Source: CAYLUN01 sp964386865 (GTDB lineage: Bacteria; Verrucomicrobiota; Kiritimatiellia; RFP12; UBA1067). From it: a stretch of DNA of 64,000 bases. Shown here piece by piece: positions 1 to 7,550 of the stretch; positions within the stretch are counted from its first letter, which is position 1; each line of letters begins with the position of its first letter. Made by a program: the position numbers and the translations under genes. The stretch covers positions 1 through 64,000 of the forward strand of contig CAYLUN010000022.1 in assembly GCA_964386865.1 (NCBI GenBank). The letters are read 5' to 3'. Under the pieces are notes generated by a model. It made no database searches. It saw nothing but the letters and a program-made list of their open reading frames with translations, and had not been told where the DNA came from.

Positions 1-14
1 GCCGCCGGGTTTTT

Positions 15-57
15 GGGGGCCGCAGACCGAAAGGTTTGCGGCCCCCTTCTTTTTTTT
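15..57 (+). terminator. Rho-independent terminator of a gene left of the window
   Basis: A 14-bp stem (15-28 pairing with 33-46, one G.U pair) closes a GAAA tetraloop and is followed by an almost pure T tract at 47-57. This is a textbook intrinsic terminator for transcription entering from the left on the plus strand. Confidence 0.9.
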
Positions 58-161
58 CGCGCGGGCGCGCCCGCCGCCCGCGATCCGCCCGCCGGAAGTA
101 CCTCTTTGTCCTGAGCTTTCCAGTACCCCCGCCTGAGAGCTAACTACGCATCCCGCAAGCC

Positions 162-1268
162 TCAGCGCATGGGAGGCCGGAACGAGGGGGGCGGCGCGAA
201 ACCAGGCCCGCCCATGGGCATTATCATGCCCCCCGGCCCGCCCCCGCCCACGATCACAAACCGGCCAGTAACCGGCCCCCACTTTGCGTCCCTGTCATCA
301 AAAGGCTCGCACAGCACCTCCAGCGCGGAAAGCAATTTGTCGCGCTCCGAAGCACTTGCGAACGGGAGTTCGCCAACTTGCCTGCCGCCCGCCATCAGCG
401 CTACGCCGGCCTCTTGGGCGGCTCCGGAGTTAACGATTCCCAACCCCGTAACCTCGCCGAAACTAGCGACGCTTGGCTCGGCCTCCTGGCCGTATTTGAT
501 TGCATATCCTCTCCGATCGAGCCGTTCAAGAACGGCCACCCCCTTGCCGCCGACGTTTTTTGCAGACTGTTGTTCCGCGCGCTGCAGTGAGCCCCTGATG
601 ACCGCCAGGGCCTCTTCTTGGCTCAGCGGCACGCGGTGAGCCCGGTGCTGCGCCCAGTTTACATCCTCCAGTCGACTGGGGCCGCCTGCGACAGCCGCGC
701 TATTAAGGCGCAAGTACTCCAAGGCTTCCGACAACTGATCAGCCGTATTGAAACGGTCCGAACTCAGGAAATAGAAGGGGCGACAGAGCCAAAAAGGAAA
801 CGTCCCCCACTGCTTGTGGTTCTCAATAAACCGCATTTCATCGTCGCCCACGTTCACCGTAACGTGATAGGTCGACACGATGAACGGGTTCAACAGCCCG
901 CAAAAAATCAGCGGAACGCCGCAGATGTCAGTCCGCTCCATTCTCACGGCGGTCACCTTGGAAAAGGGCGCGTGATAAATGTAGACTTGATTGCTTTTCA
1001 AATCGCCTCGCACGACGCTCGTCAGTCCGTTTTCATTGACATGACATGCGAGCTCGCGTTTGAAGGTGTCGTTGCCGTAGTAGATCGACACGTCAGGTTT
1101 GGTGCGTCTCGCCTGATTGATGACATCAATGGCGCGTTGTTCTGTCCACTTAGAGCTGTCCTTTATGACAACGGGCGGATAAACGGTGGTACACCCCGAA
1201 ACAACGACAATACCGAGCGTCGCCAAACCTCTTTGCAGGGCCCGCACGGATGCTTTGTTCGTCATCAT
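162..1268 (-). CDS. Putative lipoprotein of unknown function
   Basis: 368 residues if started at the ATG ending at 1268, which has a GGAGGT ribosome site six bases upstream; a longer reading to 1334 has no such site. The N-terminus is a lipoprotein signal with lipobox VVVSGC and Cys26 as the lipidated residue. A middle part rich in aromatic residues is followed by a second part (about 200-335) that is more polar, and the last 30 residues are Gly/Pro/Met rich. I recognise no family. It faces the msrBA gene divergently, with a readable promoter for each gene and a repeated 13-mer between them, so the two may share control. It could be an envelope protein; no function is assigned. Confidence 0.75.
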   Translation of the reverse strand: MMTNKASVRALQRGLATLGIVVVSGCTTVYPPVVIKDSSKWTEQRAIDVINQARRTKPDVSIYYGNDTFKRELACHVNENGLTSVVRGDLKSNQVYIYHAPFSKVTAVRMERTDICGVPLIFCGLLNPFIVSTYHVTVNVGDDEMRFIENHKQWGTFPFWLCRPFYFLSSDRFNTADQLSEALEYLRLNSAAVAGGPSRLEDVNWAQHRAHRVPLSQEEALAVIRGSLQRAEQQSAKNVGGKGVAVLERLDRRGYAIKYGQEAEPSVASFGEVTGLGIVNSGAAQEAGVALMAGGRQVGELPFASASERDKLLSALEVLCEPFDDRDAKWGPVTGRFVIVGGGGPGGMIMPMGGPGFAPPPSFRPPMR

Positions 1269-1305
1269 TGCCGCACCTCCAGTGTTCAAGCCAAAGGACA
1301 GCATA

Positions 1306-1334
1306 ATTGTACGCCAAGCAGCAGGAGCAAGCAA
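1306..1334 (-). promoter_or_regulatory. Sigma70-type promoter of the lipoprotein gene
   Basis: Reading the minus strand, TTGCTT (1334-1329) and TACAAT (1311-1306) are separated by exactly 17 bases. The start codon follows about 38 bases further on, leaving room for the GGAGGT ribosome site. Confidence 0.6.
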
Positions 1335-1362
1335 CAGAGAATCGACAGGCAGAGAATCGACA
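1335..1362. repeat. Two direct copies of a 13-mer, period 15, between divergent promoters
   Basis: CAGAGAATCGACA occurs at 1335-1347 and again at 1350-1362. Both copies lie between the -35 box of the leftward lipoprotein promoter and that of the rightward msrBA promoter, a position typical for an operator. Confidence 0.55.
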
Positions 1363-1375
1363 TGCTTGGAAGCGC

Positions 1376-1404
1376 TTGTCTAGGCACCGGCAAGGAGTTA
1401 TACT
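1376..1404 (+). promoter_or_regulatory. Promoter of msrBA, apparently giving a leaderless mRNA
   Basis: TTGTCT (1376-1381) and TATACT (1399-1404) are 17 bases apart. The ATG of msrBA begins at 1411, seven bases after the -10 box, which is where transcription would start. The AGGAG at 1393-1397 overlaps the promoter spacer and would not be in such an mRNA. Confidence 0.6.
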
Positions 1405-1410
1405 GCCTGC

Positions 1411-2349
1411 ATGAAATTCCGGCGTTTATCAATTCTTGGTTGGGCGGCGTTCATGACAGCGGCGGTGCCGCTGGCGGAGGGTGCTATGGAAACGAACTGG
1501 CGCAAACTGACGGCGGAGGAGGAGCGCGTGATCGTGAACAAGGGCACGGAGAAGCCGTTCACGGGTAAATACGAGGCGAGCACGGATGCGGGCGTCTATA
1601 CCTGCCGCCGCTGTGGCGCGGCGCTCTACCGATCCGAGGATAAATTCCACTCGGGCTGCGGCTGGCCGGCGTTTGACGCCGAAATACCGGGTGCGGTGCG
1701 CCACGAGGCCGACGCGGACGGGCGGCGCACGGAAATCCTCTGCGCGACGTGCGGCGGGCACTTGGGGCACGTCTTCACGGGCGAACGCCTGACCCCAAGC
1801 AACACGCGCCACTGCGTGAACTCGGTCTCCATGGACTTCGCGGCCGAAGTTGATCTCGACAAGCAGTTCGAGCGCGCCATCTTCGCCGGCGGCTGCTTCT
1901 GGGGCGTGGAGTTTTACCTGCAGCAGGCCAAAGGCGTGATCCGCGCCGTCAGCGGATATACGGGCGGAATGTCTGAAAATCCCACGTACGAGCAAGTCTG
2001 CAAAAAGAAAACCGGACACGTCGAGGCGGTCGAAGTGCTCTTCGACCCGAAGCAGACGGATTACGAGACGCTGGCCAAGATGTTCTTTGAGATCCACGAC
2101 CCTACCCAGACCGATCGGCAAGGGCCGGATATCGGCGAGCAGTACCGCTCGGCGGTGTACTACCGCGACGACAAACAGAAGGCTGTCGCCGAGAAACTGG
2201 TCAGACTGCTCACGGACAAGGGATTCAAGGTCGTCACGCGCCTCGAGCCCTCCTCGCGCTTTTGGCGCGCCGAAACCTACCATCAGGACTACTACTTCGT
2301 CCACGGCAAAACGCCCTACTGCCACAGGCCGGTCAAGCGGTTCGACTAG
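1411..2349 (+). CDS. msrBA: Secreted MsrB-MsrA fusion, peptide methionine sulfoxide reductase
   Basis: 312 residues. It repairs oxidised methionine in proteins; the MsrB part acts on the R sulfoxide and the MsrA part on the S sulfoxide. A signal peptide covers residues 1-25 (ending AEGA), so it works outside the cytoplasm. MsrB comes first: zinc cysteines 65, 68, 111 and 114 in two CxxC pairs, and catalytic Cys135 in RHCVNS. MsrA follows with catalytic Cys162 in the GCFWG motif and the conserved GYTGG and EQYRSAVYY segments. Gene order within the protein is B then A. It is transcribed alone, divergently from a lipoprotein. Function is certain from motifs; export is inferred from the leader. 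Confidence 0.96.
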   Translation: MKFRRLSILGWAAFMTAAVPLAEGAMETNWRKLTAEEERVIVNKGTEKPFTGKYEASTDAGVYTCRRCGAALYRSEDKFHSGCGWPAFDAEIPGAVRHEADADGRRTEILCATCGGHLGHVFTGERLTPSNTRHCVNSVSMDFAAEVDLDKQFERAIFAGGCFWGVEFYLQQAKGVIRAVSGYTGGMSENPTYEQVCKKKTGHVEAVEVLFDPKQTDYETLAKMFFEIHDPTQTDRQGPDIGEQYRSAVYYRDDKQKAVAEKLVRLLTDKGFKVVTRLEPSSRFWRAETYHQDYYFVHGKTPYCHRPVKRFD

Positions 2350-2960
2350 GGGATGATGCCGTCCAATACCCAGATTTCCGGCGTTTGTGCGGAGAGTTAT
2401 CTGTTTTCCACCTTTTCATTTACAGGCTCAAGATGTGCAGCATTCCAGCTGGTAATCAAAGGGGAACCTGTTCTGTTCGAGTCGCCGGTGTACGATCCCG
2501 GGTGTGGGCTATGGCGGTTATCTGTGTTGTGTGTTGGTTCAAATGAGGCTTTTCTAGCCAAGTCGGATGCGTTCCAGACACTCAGTAGTTGCGAGACTGT
2601 CAGACAATGCATGGCGACCAACTGTTTTGGCTCGTCAGGCAAGGCATCAAAGTGATCGCATCATGACCAATGACACATTTTTTGCGTTGAGCGGACGGCA
2701 AATGCTTTTCGTAAGCACAGAACGCAATGGCAGGCTCGACTTCAGTGTGCTGGAAGGTTATCAGATGACTATTCCGTTTGACGCTGTTCTCCGAAGGCCT
2801 TTGATCTTCCTGGAATACGATCTCGAACAGGAATTTAAAAATTGGCAAACTTCGGCGACTGCTCCTCGAACGTCTCAACAAACCATGCGGACGTGACGAG
2901 ATGACATATCGGTAGTGGGTGTGCAAACGCTGTAATGACCTGAATGGAAGGAAATCGACG
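2350..2960. other. 611-bp gap, AT-richer than its surroundings, no clear gene
   Basis: The stretch between msrBA and the GH28 gene is visibly poorer in GC than the rest of the window and lacks the third-position GC bias of the neighbouring genes. Short open frames exist on both strands (one listed separately) but none shows a recognisable domain. It may hold a decayed gene or a small acquired segment. No RNA gene or long inverted repeat was seen. Confidence 0.5.
2663..2896 (+). CDS. Possible small hypothetical protein
   Basis: An open frame of 77 residues beginning MTNDTFFALSG and containing an even mix of hydrophobic and charged residues. It has no recognisable family and no convincing ribosome site upstream of its ATG. 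The frame stays open further upstream to 2567. It sits in the AT-richer gap, so it may be a real small gene, a remnant of a larger one, or chance. Confidence 0.2.
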   Translation: MTNDTFFALSGRQMLFVSTERNGRLDFSVLEGYQMTIPFDAVLRRPLIFLEYDLEQEFKNWQTSATAPRTSQQTMRT

Positions 2961-4319
2961 ATGGCCAATTCCACCCGTATTGTGTTGTGTTGTCTTAGCT
3001 GGGCCGCTGTCGTGGGGCAGGCTGCTGGGCTGGATGCGCTCATGGCGGGGGCAGATCCGACGGGGGCGCGGCTCTGCACGGCGGAGATTCAGAAGGCGAT
3101 TGATGAGGTGGCTGCGACGGGCGGGGGCGAGGTGACGCTGCCGAAAGGCACGTATCAAGTCACCGCGCTTCGCCTCAAGAGCGGCGTGACGCTGCGGTTG
3201 GACGAGGGCGCGGTGCTACGGCCGAGCCGGAATTCCAAGGACTACGGCGAGGAGAAGTGGCCGACCGTCGGCGCCGAGGGCGCGACCAACGTCGCTGTAG
3301 TCGGCAAGGGTGTGGTCGAGGGCGGCGGCGACTGCTTTTACGAGACAAACGGCGTGGCGATGAAGGTGCCGAGGCCGCACTACGTGCTGCACTTCAAACG
3401 CTGCAAGGGCGTGCGAGTCGAGGACGCAACGCTGAAATACAGCATGCACTGGACCTGCCGCCTGGATTGCTGCGAGGATATCGTGGTGCGGCGCGTGACG
3501 ATCCGCAACCGCTGCTTCTCCGCGCAGAATTGCACCGACGGCATCGACCTGGTCAGCTGCCGCCGGGCGCTGATCGAAAAGTGCGACATCGAAACCGGCG
3601 ACGACGGGATCTGCCTCAAAAGCGAGCTCGGAAAGAGCGTGCCGACGGATCAGCACCCGGTGATGACGGACATCACTGTGCGCGACTGCGTGATCGCCAC
3701 GACCTGCAACGCGACCAAGATCGGAACCGAGACGGTGGGAGACATCGAAAATGTGCTCTTCGAGCGCATCACCGTGCGTAAACACGCTGTCGCTGTGGGT
3801 AAGAACCCGACCCCGTCAGGCGTCTGCATCGCAGCGATCAGCCTGCAGTCCAACGACGGCGCGAAAATTCGTAACCTGACCTTCCGCGACTACACGATCG
3901 AGGATTGCTACGCGCCGGTCTTCATCCAGTTGCAGGATCGCGACTCGCACCGCGAGTCGGATCTCGGCTCGCTGGGCGGCATCACGATCGAGCGGCTAAC
4001 CTGCACGCGCGCGCGAGCGGCTTCTCAGATTAACGTCAGCGTGGGCGGACGCCTTGGCGCCATCACGCTAGCCGATTTCGACGTGCGCACGCAGGAGGCG
4101 GTCGCCGAGAAGCCGGGCACGCCGAAGCGGCCGACCGGCAAGTACCCGGACGCTAAGAACAACGGCGTGATGCCCGCATACGGGCTGTTCGCACGCGATG
4201 TGGACGGACTCACCTTGCGCGGCAAGATGCTGTTCAAGGACGAGGCGAACAGCGGACGCGCGCCGATCATACTCGAAGGCGTAGACGGCCTCGACGAGTC
4301 CGGCGTGAGTGCGCGCTGA
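2961..4319 (+). CDS. Secreted glycoside hydrolase family 28-type beta-helix protein
   Basis: 452 residues from the ATG at 2961, which has AAGGA eight bases upstream. A signal peptide covers about residues 1-22. The body is a right-handed beta-helix opening with a pectate-lyase-like segment, GGGEVTLPKGTY. GH28 landmarks are present: CTDGID (Asp193, in place of NTD) and GDDGICLKS (Asp214, Asp215, Lys220). The third GH28 motif GHG is absent; the equivalent stretch reads NATKIGTET. Family members cleave pectin-type glycans such as polygalacturonate or rhamnogalacturonan. The altered motifs suggest a divergent subfamily with uncertain substrate. It converges on an oxidoreductase gene. Confidence 0.85.
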   Translation: MANSTRIVLCCLSWAAVVGQAAGLDALMAGADPTGARLCTAEIQKAIDEVAATGGGEVTLPKGTYQVTALRLKSGVTLRLDEGAVLRPSRNSKDYGEEKWPTVGAEGATNVAVVGKGVVEGGGDCFYETNGVAMKVPRPHYVLHFKRCKGVRVEDATLKYSMHWTCRLDCCEDIVVRRVTIRNRCFSAQNCTDGIDLVSCRRALIEKCDIETGDDGICLKSELGKSVPTDQHPVMTDITVRDCVIATTCNATKIGTETVGDIENVLFERITVRKHAVAVGKNPTPSGVCIAAISLQSNDGAKIRNLTFRDYTIEDCYAPVFIQLQDRDSHRESDLGSLGGITIERLTCTRARAASQINVSVGGRLGAITLADFDVRTQEAVAEKPGTPKRPTGKYPDAKNNGVMPAYGLFARDVDGLTLRGKMLFKDEANSGRAPIILEGVDGLDESGVSAR

Positions 4320-4337
4320 GGCGAACGTCACTGGCCG

Positions 4338-5714
4338 TCACCCCAGCGCCCAGCCGTTGTGGTAGGGCTGTCGCAGGAGCGCGTCGGCCTCGGGGGCGTT
4401 GGTGATGCGCGGGGCCGCGGCGTCGAAGTCGATCTGCTTGCCGGTTCGCAGCGCGATGTTGCCCAACAGCACGAACTCGGTGAGCGGGCCCGACCACTCG
4501 AAGTCGCACCCCGCGCGCTCGCCGCCCTTACAGGCGTCGAGCCACTCGCCGAAGGTGCCGCGCCGGCGCGGCAGCGTCCGGGGCACGGAGGCGAACTTCT
4601 CCGCGAGCGCGGGGTCGATGAGCTTCTCGAACACCATCTTGCCCGAGTCGCCGATGTAGAGCACGCCTTCGTCGGGCAGCTCGGCGTTGCCCAGCTCGCG
4701 CGGCTTAGGCGGACGCAGGCCGCCGTCATACCACACCACGCGCACCTCGGGCAGGCCTTCGCGGGCCGGGTAGTCGTAGGTCACTATGGAGGCGAGCGGG
4801 AAAGATTCGGCGAAGCGCTTAGACGTGGACGCTGAGACGCGCGCGGGGTGGCCGAGCTTCAGGGCGCGGTAAGGCGTGTTGAGGTAGTGGCACCCCATGT
4901 CGCCGAGCGCGCCGGTGCCGAAGTCCCACCAGCCGCGGAAATTGAAGGGGTGGTAGACCTTGCGGCCGCCCCAGTTGTTGGGGGACAGGTCGGGGATCGG
5001 GCTGCCTGCGGGCCACTCGTTCTTGAAGGGACGCATGGGCGCCGGGCCGATCCACAGCTTCCAGTCAAGCGTGGCGGGCACGGGGTCTTCGCCCTCGGGC
5101 CTCCCCGGCATGCCCTGGGGCCAAGCCGGGCGGTGCGACCAGACGTGAACCTCGCGCACGGCGCCGATCGCGCCGGCGGCGATAAGCTCGGTGGTGCGGC
5201 AGCCCTCCTCGCTGGTGTTGGGCCGCGTGGTGACCTGCGTGGCTGTTCCAGCTGCTTTCGCGGCGGCGATCACGGCGCGGCACTCTTCGACCGTGCGGGT
5301 GAGCGGCTTGACGCAGCAGACGTGCTTCTTGGCGCGCAGCGCGGCGAGCGTGATGATCGCATGCGTGTGGTCGGGCGTGCCGCAGTAGACGGCGTCGAGC
5401 TTGCCGCCCTCGGAGCCCAGCAGCTCCCGGAAATCGCGGTAGCGGCGGGCCTGCGGGAAGAGGTCGTAGGTCTTCTTGGCGTGGAGGTCGTCGACGTCGC
5501 AGAGCGCGACGATTTCAAAGCCAGCCTGACCGCAGGACTTGACCTGCGAGTGGCCGACACCGCCGACGCCGATGCCGGCGAGCGTGACCTTTTCGCTGGG
5601 AGGCGTGTGGCCCTCGCCGCCCAGCACATGGCGCGGAACGATGTTGAACGCGAAGGCCGCGGCGGCGGACGACTTCAGGAATGCGCGGCGCGAAATGCCA
5701 AGAATGCTGCTCAT
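4338..5714 (-). CDS. Tat-exported Gfo/Idh/MocA family oxidoreductase
   Basis: 458 residues, ATG preceded by GGGGGA. The twin-arginine leader is SRRAFLKSS (Arg9, Arg10) followed by an alanine-rich segment. A Rossmann NAD(P)-binding domain starts around residue 43 with GIGVGGVG and an acidic CDVDD strand end, and TPDHTH is conserved. The usual EKP motif is changed to VKP. The C-terminal domain carries the WDFGTGALGDMGCH signature typical of the exported PVC members. These enzymes oxidise or reduce sugars and inositols with bound nicotinamide cofactor. It is transcribed alone; the substrate cannot be told from sequence. Confidence 0.9.
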   Translation of the reverse strand: MSSILGISRRAFLKSSAAAAFAFNIVPRHVLGGEGHTPPSEKVTLAGIGVGGVGHSQVKSCGQAGFEIVALCDVDDLHAKKTYDLFPQARRYRDFRELLGSEGGKLDAVYCGTPDHTHAIITLAALRAKKHVCCVKPLTRTVEECRAVIAAAKAAGTATQVTTRPNTSEEGCRTTELIAAGAIGAVREVHVWSHRPAWPQGMPGRPEGEDPVPATLDWKLWIGPAPMRPFKNEWPAGSPIPDLSPNNWGGRKVYHPFNFRGWWDFGTGALGDMGCHYLNTPYRALKLGHPARVSASTSKRFAESFPLASIVTYDYPAREGLPEVRVVWYDGGLRPPKPRELGNAELPDEGVLYIGDSGKMVFEKLIDPALAEKFASVPRTLPRRRGTFGEWLDACKGGERAGCDFEWSGPLTEFVLLGNIALRTGKQIDFDAAAPRITNAPEADALLRQPYHNGWALG

Positions 5715-5738
5715 GTGTTTCCCCCCTGTATATGCCGT

Positions 5739-5767
5739 AGCTTAACGTTTCCGACCCGTTCCGACAA
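5739..5767 (-). promoter_or_regulatory. Possible promoter of the oxidoreductase gene
   Basis: On the minus strand TTGTCG (5767-5762) lies 17 bases from TAAGCT (5744-5739). The -10 box is a weak match, so this is tentative. Confidence 0.3.
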
Positions 5768-5834
5768 GGCGATAGGCGAGGCCTTTCATCGCAAGCTGCG
5801 TGTCAGGCTGCTGCGTGCTGGAGGGGCGCCGCGT

Positions 5835-6830
5835 TCAGGCGAGCGTGAAGCCCTCGGCTGGAGAGAAAGCAAGGCGGTAGGGAGCGGTTGGGACATCCTG
5901 GGGGGTGAGGCCGACGAGCGCGAGCGGGTTGTAAAAGCCGATACGCAAGAGCTCGTCGAGCGCGAAAAGCCCGGTTCCATGCAGGACGTTCATGCAGGCG
6001 AACAGGGTGGAGGAAGAGCCGACAAGGCACTGCTTCTCAGGGCTGTGCAGGAGCCCGCTCGGCTCCAGCACGGCGCGGCTGCCGAGCACGTCGTAGGTGC
6101 CAGGCGGCAGGCCAGCAGCGGAGGCAGAGTCGGACGTGGCTATCAGGCGGTCCGGCCCGGCGGCGCGGGCGAAAAGCGCGATTATGTGGTGCGGCAAGTG
6201 GTGGCCGTCGGGGATGAAGAGGATCTTGAGCCGCTGCTCGGCAAGGCCGCTGAGCAGGGGGTTGTTGTGGCGGTGGACGTGGTTGGGCATGCCGTTGCCG
6301 AGGTGCGTGAGGGAGGTCGCGCCGGCTTCCACGAGGCGGGCGAGGTCGACCGCGCCCGCAAGCTGGTGTCCGCAGGAGACCGCGGCTCCGCGCCTGACGG
6401 CGTGTCGCGCAAGCTCCACCGCGCCGGGCAGCTCGGCCGCAAGGGTGAGCAGCCGCAGCCGGCCCTCCGACCACGCGAAAAGGCGGTCGAAGAGGTCGAC
6501 GTCTGGCGTGCGAACGCTGGCCGGGTCATGCGCTCCGACCGCGCCGGGCTCTTTAGAGATAAACGGGCCCTCCAGGTGGAAGCCAGGCACGTGGCGCGCG
6601 AGCGTGGCGTCCTTCTTGAGCGCGGCGCACATCAGCTTGAGGTTCCGGTGCAGACGCGCTTCTGTGCTGGTGATGAGCGTCGGCAGGAAAGCGGCGGTGC
6701 CGCGCGCGATGAGCGCGTGGCCGGCGTGTAGGAAGGCCTCCTCAGTGAGCGCCTCGCTGCTGAAGTCAACGCCGATGAAGCCGTTGACTTGCAGGTCGAC
6801 AAAGCCGGGGATGTGGAGGGGTGTGGACAT
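5835..6830 (-). CDS. nagA: N-acetylglucosamine-6-phosphate deacetylase lacking the N-terminal beta domain
   Basis: 331 residues from the ATG at 6830, which has AGGAGG seven bases upstream. NagA removes acetate from GlcNAc-6-P in amino-sugar catabolism and cell-wall recycling. The metal and catalytic residues of the TIM barrel are present: Glu87 in HLEGPF, His155 in CGHQ, His176 in THLGNG and Asp234 in SDSAS. The protein begins directly at PGFVDLQVNGF, which in usual NagA of about 380 residues lies some 50 residues in, so the beta-sandwich contributed by the N-terminus (and most of its C-terminal half) is missing. It starts 23 bases after the JetB-like gene and is probably cotranscribed with it. 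Confidence 0.85.
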   Translation of the reverse strand: MSTPLHIPGFVDLQVNGFIGVDFSSEALTEEAFLHAGHALIARGTAAFLPTLITSTEARLHRNLKLMCAALKKDATLARHVPGFHLEGPFISKEPGAVGAHDPASVRTPDVDLFDRLFAWSEGRLRLLTLAAELPGAVELARHAVRRGAAVSCGHQLAGAVDLARLVEAGATSLTHLGNGMPNHVHRHNNPLLSGLAEQRLKILFIPDGHHLPHHIIALFARAAGPDRLIATSDSASAAGLPPGTYDVLGSRAVLEPSGLLHSPEKQCLVGSSSTLFACMNVLHGTGLFALDELLRIGFYNPLALVGLTPQDVPTAPYRLAFSPAEGFTLA

Positions 6831-6853
6831 GGCATGTCCTCCTGTTTTGCGTG

Positions 6854-7531
6854 TTACTGGACGCGTTCCGTGTCTGGGCCTGTAGCGGAGCACGCATCGG
6901 GCCGCGGCGACTCGTCGATGGGGCGGGAGATGCGCTGGACGCTGTAGTGCCAGAGTGCGGGGAGGCACTCGTAGATCGTGTCGTCGGGCTCGACGGTTTC
7001 GTCGTCCGGCGGGTCGATCTTCTCGAGAAAGCGGTACTTCTCAAGCTGCGGCATGACGGGCCGCATGATCTTGCGTACGTCCTCCTCGGTGTAGTTCTCG
7101 GCGTGATCGGAAAAAAGCTCCAAAAAGCGGGTGCGCTCGAAGAGCAGCAGGTCGCCGAAGCGGAAGCGTACGTTGTCGGGCTCCTCGACGCTGGCGGAAT
7201 CCTCTTCCAGCTTGTGCTCAAAGAACTCGAGCAGCAGCATGAAGGCGACGCACTCGTCGCGCTTCGTGAAGTTGAAAAGGTCGCGGTTCGAGGGCGTGAT
7301 GCGCTCGTTGTACCAGACCTCCTTGTAGAGCCGGGCGCATTTGGGGTCGGCCACGAGCTGCCAGCCGAAGGTCTCCTCGAAGAAGCCCGCGAACTCGCGC
7401 TGGTAGCGTCTGAGGAAGAGGAAGTGCTCCTCGTGGTCGGCCCGGTAGAAATAGGGGCTCTCGAGCAGGATGTTGAGCACGGCCTGCACGCGGGTTTTCT
7501 GCTTCAGGAGAAGGTCGTCGAAGGCGGACAT
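6854..7531 (-). CDS. JetB/MukE-like KITE subunit of a Wadjet or Mks condensin
   Basis: 225 residues, rich in charged helices and two winged-helix-like stretches, with RLYKEVWYNERITPS and RFRFGDLLLFERTRFLELF as its most distinctive parts. Size, composition and position directly after a kleisin-like gene match the KITE partner (JetB, MksE, MukE) of SMC complexes that recognise and act on plasmid or chromosomal DNA. It lies 19 bases after the JetA-like gene. In Wadjet loci the SMC gene jetC and the nuclease gene jetD normally follow, but here nagA follows instead. The family call rests on pattern and context, not on a search. Confidence 0.6.
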   Translation of the reverse strand: MSAFDDLLLKQKTRVQAVLNILLESPYFYRADHEEHFLFLRRYQREFAGFFEETFGWQLVADPKCARLYKEVWYNERITPSNRDLFNFTKRDECVAFMLLLEFFEHKLEEDSASVEEPDNVRFRFGDLLLFERTRFLELFSDHAENYTEEDVRKIMRPVMPQLEKYRFLEKIDPPDDETVEPDDTIYECLPALWHYSVQRISRPIDESPRPDACSATGPDTERVQ

Positions 7532-7550
7532 AAGAAGGGGGGGGTAGGAG

